64,000 bases of DNA from Hydrangea macrophylla (GCA_033977485.1 CM066993.1:67310864-67374863), one strand, 5' to 3'. Counted from the first letter of the stretch, positions 42,058-54,020 are shown. The notes: generated by a model from the letters alone, not told the origin. A program made the numbers and translations.

Positions 42058-44448
42058 CAGGGACGGCCCTGAGATTTTGAGGGCCCTAATCAAACTTTTA
42101 AACGGTGGCCCTCTGTATATTAGCACAAATATTGCTAAATATTACTTATTGATTACTTAAATATTACTCTTCTTGCATTTTTAGTTGCAAAATCAGTAAT
42201 TATACTTGTATAATCAATATTTTCTACCATATCCTTTTCAATGGATAATATAGCAAATCCGTTCAATCTATCTTGTGACATGGTTGATCGAAGGTAAGAC
42301 TTGATCAACTTCAACTTTGAAAAGCTTCTCTCTGCAGATGCAACAGTAACCGAAATAGTCAACAATATTCGATAAGCAATCCATGCATTTGGGAAGCAAC
42401 CATCCATTTATTGCAATGATTAAGCACTTCAATTGGCTTCTTTATTTCTTTTGGTAAAACGTTTCGCACCACTTTCAATTCTGGATATAGATCTCTCCCA
42501 TCAATATCATAGTTGTGATCACGTTTCAAAAAAAATTCAAGGTTGGTACAATAGGCGTTCAAACTATCATCATCAATATCTTGCAACTTCTTCAAGTCAA
42601 ATAAAATCCAAAAGTCTTTGCATATGTTTGAAATTGTTCAAGTGTACTTTTGAGTGATGAAAGCGCTTGATCCACTATTCTAAAGGATTCTTCGGGTGAT
42701 TGTGTCATAGCTTCACTAATACTCTCATCAAACTGCCTTTTTCTATGAATGATGTGCTTCTCATGAAACACAGGTTCAATTCCCATTGTATTCACAATTT
42801 CCTTAGCTTCAATCATGGCCTCTGTGAATCCAGTTTCTCTATACCTTTCAAAAAAGGAAATAAGTCCTTCTAATTGATTCGTAGCAACATCAATATCCAT
42901 ATTTTCAGTTTGAAGGGTTTTACTAATAGCATTAACAGTGAACAACATGTTATGCCAAATGATCATACCAAACAAGAACTCAAAACTCTCAATTTCATAT
43001 GTTGCTAAGCATTTAGATTCACTCTTTGTTTTGGCATCGTCCCTATTATTTGCCAAGTCAATCAACGCATCTCTTATTTGTGGAGCTTGGTATCTTATTG
43101 CTTTAAGACTTTCAACACGGCTTTCCCAACGTGTTTGTGACAATGGTTTGAGTGTGAGATCCTTCACATGATGTTTCAAAACATCCTACCATTTCGTAGA
43201 AGATGCAAACATTGAATATATGCGTTGCACCACTCCAAAAAAAGATTCAACTTTAGTACAAGAGTTGGCCATATCACAAATTGTAAGGTTATGACTATGA
43301 TAACTACATGGTGTGTAGAATGCTCTAGGATTCACTTTATAGTAGTCTTTTTTTGTATTTCCCTTTCATGTTAGACCCATTGTCATATCCTTGCCCTCTT
43401 ATGTCATCAATGTCAAGCTCGATATTGACCAATACATCCTTAAGTACATTAAAAAGTCTCAACCCTGATGTACCATCCACCTTCAAATATTGTACAAAGA
43501 ACTCTTTTACTTTTATTGGACTTGTTGAAACATCCACACATCGGAGCACAAGAGACATTTATTCTTCATGGCTTACATCTGGAGTACAATCAAGTATGAC
43601 AGAAAAATATTAACATTTCCAAATTTATACAACTGAGTATACTAACCAATTCCTATCTTGCTTCTCTCCATTCAATAAATTTCGGACATAAAATGTAGAA
43701 GAGAAATGTCTATCACGCTCGTTTTTAGGAAAATTGATATCTATGATTCTTAATTATTGGACCCTCTCTATACTAATATGTCTATAAGATTGTGGTCAAA
43801 ATGGAGAAAATATACAAAATTATAAACCAATAGTTGTAATACAAATTATACAATCCTAATCAACAAATTTAACCCACAAAAAATATATATATCTAAAAGT
43901 CTAAAACATAAAACTGAAAATTTTTTTTTTAAAAAAACACACAAACCTTGCTTTGACTTTTGGTGACCAGAGAGGCAGAGAGTGAGCTGTGAGCACGGAA
44001 CACAACAAGATTGACCACAAGATGAAGAAGACGAAGTGAGGAAGAGGAAATGCTGTGAAGAACTGAACTGAAGAAGTCACTTAGACACCGACTCACTTTT
44101 CTTTTTTCTTTTTTTTTTTATCAACACTGACTCACTTTTCATGATTTTGAAGATGTAGGATTTTGTTTTTTGTTTTTGTTTTTGTTTTTTTGTTTTTTTG
44201 TTTTTTAATGTTTGTCTTACTAATTGGGGAATCAGCCATCAGTTGGGCCTTAGGAATAATGGGCCTATTTTTTAAGTTAAGTTTGAATAATTTGTAAGTT
44301 TTATTTGGGCCTATTTTTTTAAATTTGATATTGGGCTCTCAAAAGTAATACTATGACTAACTTGGGTTAGTATTTTTTTAGAGTGAGCCCTGTCTAAAGT
44401 GGGGCCTTACGCGGCCGTGTATACCGCATTCCCTCAGGGCCAGCCCTG
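42058..44448 (-). mobile_element. Defective hAT transposon, copy 2
   Basis: The ends are CAGGGACGGCCCT and AGGGCCAGCCCTG. The flanks TGTGGACG (42,050-42,057) and TGTGGACA (44,449-44,456) differ by one base. It is 2,391 bp long, has the same internal deletion as copy 1 and lacks the nested MITE. Confidence 0.92.
42153..43800 (-). pseudogene. hAT transposase (ZMYM1-like, DUF4371) pseudogene, copy 2
   Basis: It has the same domain order as copy 1: zinc finger remnant (about 43,700-43,780), DUF4371 (43,337-43,558), middle region (42,592-43,179) and hAT C-terminal dimerisation region (42,153-42,407, VASAERSFSKLKLIKSYLRS). It keeps LSQTRWESRVES open where copy 1 has a stop, and Glu in VASAERSF where copy 1 has Lys. 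It has lost GVQ and neighbouring residues at KGKYKKRLL by a small deletion with frameshift near 43,345. The two copies have thus decayed separately after duplication. No intact product can be made. Confidence 0.9.
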
Positions 44449-45061
44449 TGTGGACATAGCCAAATTTGGGGTGAATCATGTTGAAGTTTGCATTTATATG
44501 TACTTGATTGTTTCCCTATTTTCTTCTGCTTGATTGTACCTCACATGATCCTTGGGTGAGGTTTCGATTGTTCCATACTTGGTTTTGATCAAATTCTCCA
44601 ACACACCCGAACCCCTACGTGATTTGTCAAGTAACCTACCTAGCTAGTAACTCGGCTCCCTCAAATACAAATTCATGATTCTGCCCCTGAAAGTGATTAT
44701 GATTATAATCACTCTAGCGGTTAGAAACAATTGCCAAGTGGATGAAACAATCACCAGAAATTATTCCATGTAAGCGTTCATATTGTGTAACCACCATTGT
44801 AATGTTTCCCTTATAGTGGGACACGTGATACTGCTCATGTTGATATACGTGTATATCGGCTTCATAGAGAAATTAGTTTCTAATGGGGCCTTGACTTGTT
44901 AAGTCTTGAAAGTTCTTATTGGGCCTTGGGCCCAAACTATTTGGTACCTCCTAAATGAATTAGGAAGCTAGTCAATACAAGCAGTGACTTGCATTAGTGG
45001 TTACTACTTGATCTGCGCAAACATTAGAGATACAGAGAGTTCCTCTTGGTACTGTGCGGCA

Positions 45062-45064
<3 letters not shown>

Positions 45065-45101
<37 letters not shown>
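45065..45101. repeat. AG microsatellite in arm 2
   Basis: About 18 GA dinucleotides, paralogous to the run at 38,802. Confidence 0.9.
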
Positions 45102-45102
<1 letters not shown>

Positions 45103-45250
45103 AGATTGAGGAAGGAGGTGAGGCTTACAAGGAAGGTTTTGTTGGCTACCAAAAATCATTTGGGATTCTTGAAGAAGTATTATTTTACTGGATGATTTCC
45201 TTTGGATATTGTGAACCCTAAGATGTAACCCCATTGTACTTAATTATTCT

Positions 45251-45654
45251 CATTATTAAATATCTCAAGTTTTGGGACAAAAGCTTGAGAGAATTTTTGT
45301 ATTCTTTATTTTCATATAGTAAATTACTCGAAGCTGCCCTGTGATTTTTGAAGAGAGGGTTTTTCCACATAAATCTTGGTGTCATTTAATTATTGCTTAA
45401 TTGGATGTATTTTTATTATTATATTGCTTGTGCTTGATTGTGGTGAAATGAAATTATCATTGTGGCTTGGATATTATTTATGCCTATTTAATTTACACTT
45501 GACAAGTTTATGAAGTATTACTCCTAATATCGGGGATTCTGATTTTTTCCCAACAGGAAATGCTCATATTACACTTAGAGTCACATCTATATTATTACAG
45601 TCACACGAGATTATTTTCCCATATTAATCACCAACCAAACTGTACATGGGCATA
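45251..45654. other. LTR-like or leader sequence, no gene
   Basis: AT-rich text with GAAGAGAGGGTTTTTCCAC and CACATAAATCTTGGTGTCAT resembles the end of a plant Copia LTR. Nothing codes. Confidence 0.4.
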
Positions 45655-45800
45655 ATTTACACGATAACGTTGTTGGTAAAAAGGCTTCACATCATACTCA
45701 TATCAGAATTTGAACCTTACCCCCTCTCCCTGTTGGAACGTATGTCTCTTAAGAGACCAGTTCACCGACTGACAAAAATAAATAAAAAATAAAGGTGGAG
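45655..45800 (+). mobile_element. Degenerate SINE, related to 63,050-63,190
   Basis: GTTGTTGGTAAAAAGGCTTC (A-box region), AATTTGAACCTTACCCC (B-box region) and an A-rich tail (AAAAATAAATAAAAAATAAA) align with the copy at 63,050, which keeps a better B box. It is diverged. Confidence 0.6.
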
Positions 45801-46744
45801 TTACAAGTAATGACAAGTTCGTAAATCCAAAGAAAACTGAGTCGTTGATGCAATTGTGATGTGGTCATGTCTCATAAAGCAAATATTTATATCCAATAAA
45901 ACTCCAAGAGTCTCTTTCCCTTTCATTAGGTGTATTTATACTTAGCTGTTACTATTAAATTTTATTAGACGGCAATGTCCAAATCTCTCATTTTCATGAC
46001 TAATTAATATGCAATAATACATTTGATTTGCACAACTTGAAAATCAACATGGAAGATAAGAATACAGAACTACACGTTGTAGGAGCTAATTAAGTATCGC
46101 CCCGTGCAAAGATGTGTCATTCAATTTTGAAAAAGGTGTTCCACTGATTCATATGTGTGTATACACATATTTATCTAACTTACCTTAAAATATAGATTAA
46201 TGTGCGCAATACTTTTAATTTTTTATCTGGAATTTATTTTTCAACACCACATTCATTCGTAATAGAACCACTTATATATTAAATGTTATTTTTGATAGTC
46301 CAATAATCACATGTATTTGGAATGAGAGGAAAAAATTTGACAACTATAACATTAGTCTAAACTATGTATATGTGTGTTGGAGGATAGAGAGATTTTGAAA
46401 GACGGGCAGTTTTGGGTCATATTTATCAGAAGCGTTGACCCGCCATTTCACCAACACATTAGGTATCCCAAAATGATCACAGATGGTTTATAGCAATAAA
46501 TAAAATATTAAAATAATATAATAATGTACCACATATGCCTAAATTATAAACATTTAAGTATATAAGGGTGTTCTCATTAGCAAATAATAAGGGTAATTTC
46601 GTACTTTTACACATTTTTTGTTAACTTTAACTGGAAAAAAAATGGCTATTTCACTTTAGTCCAAACCACAAAAAAAATTAATGATACAATTTAAAATACA
46701 AGAGTAACTGATAAAAGGCCTAACACAAGTAGTGTTTCTGTAAT
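45801..46744. other. AT-rich intergenic sequence, no gene
   Basis: No repeats with clear borders or coding frames are seen. Confidence 0.5.
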
Positions 46745-46939
46745 GAGTAATGCTAGATGCACTCCTAAATGCACAATTAAATGCACAACTCTGCTTAAAA
46801 ATGTTGGACCTCGTACTGAAAAGTTTGTACACAAAAAATGGGGTGTACAGGGTGTGCAAGCTTTTCAGCACGAAGTCTAATATTTTTAAGCAGGGTTGTG
46901 CATTTAGTTGTGCAATTAGGAGTGCATCTAGCATTACTC
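46745..46939. mobile_element. 195-bp foldback MITE with 9-bp target duplication
   Basis: The ends GAGTAATGCTAGATGCACTC and GAGTGCATCTAGCATTACTC are perfect inverted repeats, and the stem extends to about 78 bp per arm. TTCTGTAAT is duplicated exactly (46,736-46,744 and 46,940-46,948), which points to Mutator-type transposition. Confidence 0.93.
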
Positions 46940-47010
46940 TTCTGTAATTAACCCTAAAAAATAAAAGAGTAAATGCGTCAGAAGCAATTCTCTAGTTTTC
47001 TCAATCAATA

Positions 47011-47054
47011 ATAGAGAGAGAGGGAGGGAGGGAGGGAGGGAGGGAGGGAGGGGG
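47011..47054. repeat. GGGA microsatellite
   Basis: About ten GGGA/AGGG units follow a GA run and end in GGGGGG. Confidence 0.95.
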
Positions 47055-47780
47055 GCTATATAACTTACTGGACTTCATGTTGTAGGACGTACAATAATGA
47101 GTTAAAATTTAAATTGACAAAAATTAGTTCACAGCATTTTATTAAAATGAAGATGCTAGAATAATATGACAATGAACGCTTCAATTACTTCTAATCTAAT
47201 CGTATGTATATTTATTTTGAGGAATTTACTAAATACACCTACTGAATTTCTCCCAACACGCACACGCAAATATGGATGCTTTATGTACTCTTTCTTAATA
47301 GTAAGATGGAAGTAGAGACTTCGTACTATAGCATCCCAGTGCCTTGACACATGGCTGCAACTTATCTGAAGTCTGAGAGGGTAAGAATTGTTAGTCAAAT
47401 CTTATATGATTGTCAAGGGAAATGAGATTTATGACAAGAGGCACTTAATTGGCTTGTTGAACTTAGTAAATTAATGGCAATTGTTTTGTTGAACTTAGTA
47501 AAAAAAAAGTAACATATCTTGATATCCACAACAGATCTTGGTTTGTAAATTACAGCTATTTCTCATCATATTTTCTTACTCATTACTGTAGTAGATTATG
47601 TGAACCCTTAAGTTTATCAAGTGTTTGAACCCTTGCATTTGAAGCTCTTAACATTAGATTTCCACAACATCACAAAATTGGAAATAATAGTTTCACAAGG
47701 TAAAAGTTAAATAGACTATCTACTGAATTAAACGATATGTATAATTGTTTGTCATTCTAAGCAATATGCCATTTTCTCGT
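47055..47780. other. Intergenic block of ASR unit 2
   Basis: It is paralogous to 1,290-1,610 over its first 300 bp. No gene is seen in the rest. Confidence 0.5.
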
Positions 47781-47939
47781 GTAATGCTTGGGATACCTAA
47801 AATATTCACATAAAGTTGTTCTTAGAAAGAATTTATTGTGTCTATCTCTCTTCTCAGCGGACCCTATATGAGAAAGATAGACACAATAAATTTTTTTAAC
47901 CAACTTTATATAGATGTTTTATGTATTCCAAGCATTGCT
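47780..47939. mobile_element. 160-bp foldback MITE
   Basis: GTAATGCTTGGGATACCTAA and TATGTATTCCAAGCATTGC face each other, and ATTTATTGTGTCTATCT is inverted as AGATAGACACAATAAAT around a 22-bp loop. The flanks CCATTTTCTC and CCATTTGCTC are a likely 9-10 bp duplication with one change. Confidence 0.75.
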
Positions 47940-48973
47940 CCATTTGCTCACGTACACCTTAGCTTTTTTTGGAGTAATTGAGGACTTAAAACATACATGG
48001 TAGTAAATCCTTGGTTTTAAGAGGTTATAACTTAACTTTGTAATCTCCATCCATTCTCATGTATCAAGTTCTATTGCACGTAAATGATAATGTTAGAGTT
48101 TGATATACGTTATTGTGCTCATTTGTTAGTGGGTTTAAATTTTAAGCCGAATAACTTTACACTTTATTGTTCTTTCATTTTGACTGATAGATCTAGAAGT
48201 GAGTATAAGGGGACTGTCAGGTCTTCTTGAAAAGGACTGTTTTGATGACCAGACATGGCTTTTAACAAAGAAATGCATTGAACAAACGTATTGGTTCGTA
48301 ATAAGAACACACTTGGATCAATTCATTGATTTTGGGAATTATAGAAAATTCAAACGAATTCCACAAAAATGTAATACTCAATTGGCCCCGACTCAACCTG
48401 TTTTTGTGCGGTGGCAACACGCATATGTTATGAGCCCATATGGGTCTAGGCCCTCAGATCCCCTTTCACAAAATTGAGTATCATCAAAAGAGTCCAACTC
48501 ATTGTGTAAATGTAAGAGCATATTAACTTGCAAATTTCATCTTCTCAAGCAATGTGGGACAAGGTCTGTTTTACCAACTATATATTCCCATGTTTAAGTG
48601 GGACAAATTTGAAGCCATATGCAATTTTCTCATTCAGCCATTACCCATTTTGACCAAATGAATATGATGAATGCTAGGTACCCTAGTTTCGGCTACTTAA
48701 ATGATTTATCAACTGACTTCTTTTACTAGTAAATAAAAAGACTTCAAGTTAGATTTTATTTCAAAATCGTCATTGACACATCAATAATTATTTAGGTGTC
48801 TCAAACTAGTATACTTAATATTTTTCTTGAATATACCATGTTCAGCGCTGGCAGAGGAGAACACAGTAAATGTGTGGTCCCACATCAAAGGAGATGTGGG
48901 TCCCACTCAAAATTCTAGCCAAAGTAGCTTGGCTAAAATCAAGGTTTCTAACACTATTTGTTGTTAAATTTAA
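47940..48973. other. Intergenic block of ASR unit 2, no supported gene
   Basis: The part 47,990-48,200 matches 6,640-6,850 in unit 1. The 92-codon frame at 48,199-48,477 has no recognisable motif, and its counterpart is not conserved in unit 1, so it is not called as a gene. Confidence 0.5.
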
Positions 48974-49177
48974 GAGTAATGCTATGCTTTCCAGATTCTG
49001 TTACCATAAGTGTTTTCCAACATTATTGAAGAGGGTCCCACTACCACATATGATGCGCCCAATTGATTTTGATTGATTGATGTTGAAGTGGTCTCATCAT
49101 TATTAAATAGGATCTCACTAGCATGTGTTGGGAAACACTTTTTAGAAATTTTTTTTTTTGAAAAGCATAACATTACT
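48974..49177. mobile_element. MITE of the GAGTAATGCTAT family
   Basis: The left end GAGTAATGCTATGCTTTCC and the right end GAAAAGCATAACATTACT are inverted repeats. An inner inverted pair is AGTGTTTTCCAAC and TGTTGGGAAACACT. It is about 200 bp long. Confidence 0.7.
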
Positions 49178-49449
49178 TGTATTTAAAATGTGATTAATCT
49201 TTGTATATATACAAGTGTCTATGTGGCACAAGATGGAGCACACATGACACAACCCAATATTATTTTAGAATATGACAGGAAAGCACTAAATTGTTGTACT
49301 TAAAAAAAATAGTCACTCTTACTCATGTAATTAATAAGTTATAGCATTTTCTACAAGTATTTAGAGTATGACAATAGCAATATTAGTGAGTGAGCATTGT
49401 TTACTTTTTGGAAGTAGATCAAGAAATATAGAACCTAACAAATCTTGAT

Positions 49450-49524
49450 CGTCTATCACACCATTTATGGCCTACCCAAGATATGAATGAAATCTTTTGA
49501 CATATCTACCCTCAGTCCATCGCT
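49450..49524 (+). promoter_or_regulatory. Upstream region of ASR copy 2 with a single 71-bp unit
   Basis: CCATTTATGGCCTACCCAAG, ATGAATGAA and TTGACATATCTACCCTC match the unit that is present twice before ASR copy 1. Confidence 0.65.
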
Positions 49525-49532
49525 TATAAATA
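49525..49532 (+). promoter_or_regulatory. TATA box of ASR copy 2
   Basis: TATAAATA lies 108 bp before the ATG, at the same place and in the same context as in copy 1. Confidence 0.75.
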
Positions 49533-49639
49533 GCTCCTCCCCAAACACTTCCTTCAAAACCATCACACCATATTCCACTTACTTCACATACACCTCTCCC
49601 ACATATATACAATACCCTCCAACCACCAGCACCACCACT

Positions 49640-50492
49640 ATGGCTGAAGAGAAGCACCACCACCCCTTCCACCACAAGAAGGATGAGCAAGAAAATATTA
49701 CTCATGATTACAAGAAAGAGGAGAAGCAACACAAGAGCCATGAGCACCTCGGCGAGCTTGGTGTCGCCACTGTCGGAGCTTACGCCTGGGTAATATGTTC
49801 TTCCCTCCCACTGTTATACTCCCTCCGATCCTAAATTAAGACTGATATATATATATATATATATATTTTAAAGTCAGTGTACTTTCATTATACATTTTTC
49901 AACTTTACTAGTTGTGATATAAAACTCTTACCAGATATCCTTGATCCGACACTAAAATTTTAAATTTTAATTACAATTTTTGAAAGTCAACACTCTATGA
50001 AAAGTGAGGATTGTCCTTAAGATTATGCCCTCGAGATAGATAGAAGAAAAACATAATGTTAAATTTTTTTGATTTATTTTAGATTTTAATAAAATTTTAA
50101 TTTGGCAGAAACTAAAAAAAAAAAATTTAATGGTCAATTAAGAGATGGGTTCAAATGCAGCGGGATGTTAGAGCTAATTATTTAAAAAGCAAGGATGGTT
50201 TTATTTATTTATTTATTTTTGTCTTATATATGGTGGAAACTATTCACAAAATTTGTAATTTATTTTTGTCTCATTTTTTGTTAATTTTTTAAATGATGAA
50301 AATAACCAGCATGAGAAGCACAAGGCAAAGAAAGATCCAGAGAATGCCCACAAGCACAAGATAGAGGAAGAAGTTGCAGCAGCAGTGGCAGTCGGAACCG
50401 GTGGCTACGCCTTCCACGAGCACCATAAGAAGAATGAATCCAAGAAAGAGGATAAAGAGGCTCATGGAAAGACACACCACCACCTCTTTTGA
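49640..50492 (+). CDS. ASR: ASR (ABA/WDS family) protein, copy 2, two exons
   Basis: Exon 1 is 49,640-49,789 and exon 2 is 50,310-50,492, joined across a 520-bp GT-AG intron in phase 0, giving 110 residues. It starts [19 protein letters not shown] and continues [18 protein letters not shown], then [20 protein letters not shown] and a tail ending [10 protein letters not shown]. This is the usual length for ASR proteins (about 100-115 residues). Copy 1 is 44 residues longer because of a Tyr/Gly/Thr-rich insertion after the His-rich start. The expected role is the same as for copy 1: zinc- and DNA-binding, chaperone-like stress protein of cytosol and nucleus. The acidic tail has more Lys/Asn changes ([13 protein letters not shown]) than copy 1. 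Shared promoter and 3' sequence show that the two genes are tandem paralogues. The start is fixed by the match to copy 1. Confidence 0.93.
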
Positions 50493-51343
50493 ATTAACAA
50501 AATTGTGTGCATTAATTTCTTGAATTTCTCATGTTCACTACTTCTGTGTTGTTTCTTTATTAGCAGTGAAACCAACTTATATCCTAATTATATATGTATG
50601 TGTGAGTGAGAGTTTGTGCTTTGCTTCGAGTGGGTAATTTGAGGCTTAGTTAGTTGAAGTGGTGCTAGATTGATCATCTGTTTTTTCTTTTTCTTTTTTT
50701 CTTTTTAGGTTGTGTGGATAATATATCAGTTGGGTTTTTATGTACTGTTTATTGTTTATCTATTGACCAATGTCAGGGTAAATTACACTGATCTCTCTTG
50801 ATTTCTGGTTAATTAAGACTTAAAATGTAGAGACATGCATCTCTTATCGTTTGCATTCTTACATTGACCCGCTGTCACAGATGAAAACCTCACAAAGTTA
50901 ATAGTGAATGTAAAATTACCTAAATACCCTTAAATCCGGTTATAACTTATTAATATAAAATTTTGAAACATTATAACCAACTTACGAACTTTTTATCAAA
51001 AATTATACATGCTTTCATACTCATATTAAATAAAAAATATCATATGAAATTTTATTGACTCTGGTAAATGTATATTTATCTTTGTCAATTGATCATTTAC
51101 TAATGAAAGAGAAAAGTGTTACGAAACCCAAATTGCAAGTAGGGTCATTGTAATTTCTGATACACAAGAGAGGCACATGAAATATTTTTATTTTTATTTT
51201 TTAATAATTTTTTTTTGAGGTACATAATTTTGACCCAGCCTCAAGAAGTGTGATTTTCCATAAATATTAGTATCTGCTTAAAATTTCTTTTCTTTTTATT
51301 TCTTTTTAATTTTTTATAATCACTCAACTAATATAGGTATGTT
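50493..51343. other. 3' flank of ASR copy 2
   Basis: The homology to copy 1 continues (TGTGTTGTTTCTTTATTAGC, TACTGTTTATTGTTTATCTA, GTAAATTACACTGATCTCTC). No gene is seen. Confidence 0.6.
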
Positions 51344-51348
51344 CGTCA

Positions 51349-52662
51349 TGTTAGGAAACTGTGTTCCCAGAATCCATTGACAGTGCGTACAAGTTGGGTC
51401 TGTAAAAAAATTACGTGAAAACTACAATAACCCTACAAGGGCGGAACTAGGGTTACCTTAAACTGCTAAAACGGATTGCTGTAGTAGACGAATTGAGAAC
51501 ACAGGCTCGATAACAGCTCACGATCTTCTACCGTATTCCTTTGCTGCCAGAATATCGAACTGAGTGTGGACTCTTTCGAACTTCTTTCTGTTTTCTGCTC
51601 TCCCTCTTTTACGCTCTCTTTTCTATTCCGAGTTATAATTCTCTATATAGAAAAACGCTAGCTGAGAAGAGAGCCAAAGCAGTATATATATATATATAGG
51701 CTACGATAGGGACCATAAGAAGTCAATAAGGAATAGGCTTCCTTATGGAATTAGGAAACCCTAATTCGAACTGAATCAGATTTCTATTTCCATAAATTAT
51801 GATTCATACCACTAAAGAATTATAATTGCACTCCTACACTTATCTCAAAAATATATTTCGAGCTCCATGTTATTAAATGCTTATTATCTCCTCATGTTAA
51901 GATTACAGATATCCATTAATTAAATATAATTACTGATAATCATATTTAATTAATTTCTTAAAATTCCTTGAGATCCTCTGCTTAACTTATCTAATATGTC
52001 GGATACAAAATTCACCTGCAGGGTTTGACATAATCAAAACTTATAAGCTTTCTCAAGGGGATATCATCAATCCCAAAATTGAGACATAGATTCATCATTA
52101 ATTAATATCCACCACACAATTAATATTGCCACCAAATCCAATGAGATATTGACCCATTTAAGGATCTCATCCTTTTAGGGATCAAAGTGTAAATATCATA
52201 TATACGTGTCTACAAATTAACTTATGATTTAGAGCATAAGCACTCATAATAGCCATGAGGTATTAATTATCTTATAAGTCAGTATAAAGATAATTACCCC
52301 AAGTCAGTCCCGTTTAATACACAAAGTGTACCAGCATAGTGAGTTGAAACTATACCGTTTTCCGTAGTCAAGACAAACCTACTACAACACCATGCTGCAG
52401 TCCTACCGATGGTGTGTCCAATCCCATCTAAGACTGTAAACCAAAATCTTACATTCTATAATATCTGATGGCCTGATCTTCCGTGTGTAAGCCGAACTCT
52501 ACACACCAAATCACCTACTATATAGAATGAGAGACACACATGCATAATATTAAATAAATAATATAATACAAACATTGCCCACACAGATTCTAAAAAAAAA
52601 ATGGATTAACTGATTTTATTAAATGAATAATAAATCAACGCTTTTAGTATATATCCTTAACA
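51349..52662 (-). mobile_element. Solo LTR, Copia-type, 1.3 kb
   Basis: The element runs from TGTTAGGAAACTG to ATATATCCTTAACA and is flanked by a perfect 5-bp duplication CGTCA (51,344-51,348 and 52,663-52,667). A TATA-like box (CTATATAG at 51,643-51,650) and a GA-rich leader on the minus strand set the orientation, so it reads TGTTAAGGATATATAC...CAGTTTCCTAACA, a common Copia LTR form. No internal domain is left. It lies within the 3' flank of ASR copy 2, which resumes at 52,663. Confidence 0.88.
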
Positions 52663-52774
52663 CGTCAATGTATGTGGGACATGACAATTGGCAGCTTGAT
52701 TCGTGCATGTCCCAATTGTCCAACCCAAGTTACCTAACTACCCTACCATGTGCATGTCCACAAGCATTGAAATT

Positions 52775-52935
52775 GTAGTAACGTTATGTTTCTCAAATTC
52801 TTAGCATAAATAATGTGATAATGGGTTCATTGGAAATAATAACGGAACTATTTTAACATTGTTCAAATAAAATTCAGTGGCTTGCCACATTATTTGGGAT
52901 GAGAATTTGGGAAGCATAGTATAACTTTTGAAAAA
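52775..52935. mobile_element. MITE of the GAGTAATGCTAT family
   Basis: AGTAACGTTATGTTTCTCAA and AATAATGTG face CACATTATTTGGGATGAG and TTGGGAAGCATAGTATAACT. It is a diverged inverted-repeat element of about 160 bp. Confidence 0.6.
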
Positions 52936-53129
52936 AAAAATTTGAGGGGTATTACTCTTGAAATTTTAGTTGGGCGTTTGTTCCTTTTTCTTTTTTTCTT
53001 AGGGATATTTGGAAATAGATCCCTTAAAATTAAGTGTTACACTCAAATATTCACACGATTTGGCCATTTTTTAAAAGCTCATTTCGATCTACTTTTTGAA
53101 TTTGGTGAAATGCCCTCTCTGGAATAGAA

Positions 53130-53960
53130 AAATGGCTAATTCAATATTATCTGTCAACTTTAAACCACCATAACACACTCGTTTTTTTTAAAATATTTTA
53201 TTTCATGTATTTCTTCGAGATCTATACAAAAGAAAGTAATTTGGAATCTTATTTTTTGATTTTAGCTGTCGAAACAGATGACATTATCTGTTTTAACAGA
53301 TAAATACTAATATTAAACCACCATAACTCACTTGTTTTTTTAGCCTTTTTGAGTGATTTTTTTTCATGTATTTCTTCGAGTTGTACGCAATGAAGTTGAA
53401 AATTGTACAAAAGAAAGTAATTTGGAACCTCATTTTTTGATTTTATCTGTCAAAATAGATGATATTATCTGTCAACTTTAAACCACCACAACTCACTCGT
53501 TTTTTTTTTTTTTGCCTTTTTGAGTGTTCTTATTATTTTTTTTTTTATTTCATGTATTTCTTCGAGATCTATGTAATGGAGTTGAAAATTGTACAAAAGA
53601 AAGTAATTTGGAACCTTACTTTTTTTTATCTGTCATATCATCTATTTTGACACATAATATTGAGTTAAACAATCATAATTTTCTTATTTATTGGCCTTTT
53701 GGGATGGTTTATTTATTTATTTATTATTATTATTATTTGTACTTCACATATTTCTTCGAGATTACGCAATGGATATGAAAATTTTACAAAAAAAAAAAAA
53801 AAATACTGATTTTGAAACTGTCTAACAGATAATATTATCTGCTTATATTAACGGCAATAACTTTCTCAATTCTTGATCTTTTTGGGTGCTTTTTATTGTT
53901 CCCTGTTTTTTTTTCTTTTCGAGATCTATGCATCTATGAAGTCAATTTTATTGAATAAAT
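53130..53960. repeat. Tandem array of about 180-bp units
   Basis: About five units share AACCACCATAACTCACTCG, GCCTTTTTGAGTG, TTCATGTATTTCTTCGAG, GTACAAAAGAAAGTAATTTG and AGATGATATTATCTGT. The last word approaches the palindrome CAGATAATATTATCTG, best seen at 53,827-53,842. Frames across the array are by-products. Confidence 0.85.
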
Positions 53961-53985
53961 ATGTTTTTGATATATTTATGCAAAA

Positions 53986-54020
<35 letters not shown>

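Larger units (their letters stand above)
40214..45250. repeat. Segmental duplication, arm 2 (partner 33,940-38,990)
   Basis: The arm is colinear with arm 1 in direct orientation, about 6.27 kb away. It contains the same LINE fragment, LTR-like segment, hAT element (42,058-44,448) at the identical site and AG microsatellite. Its private insertion is at 40,981-41,631. After 45,250 the sequence looks like the continuation of the LTR-like segment (GCTGCCCTGTGATTTTTGAA, TCCCAACAGG), which arm 1 lacks. Confidence 0.92.

Noticed and set aside
49818..49835. A Stowaway MITE in the ASR copy 2 intron (ACTCCCTCCGATCC)
   Set aside because: Only one end-like word is present, with no inverted partner in the intron.
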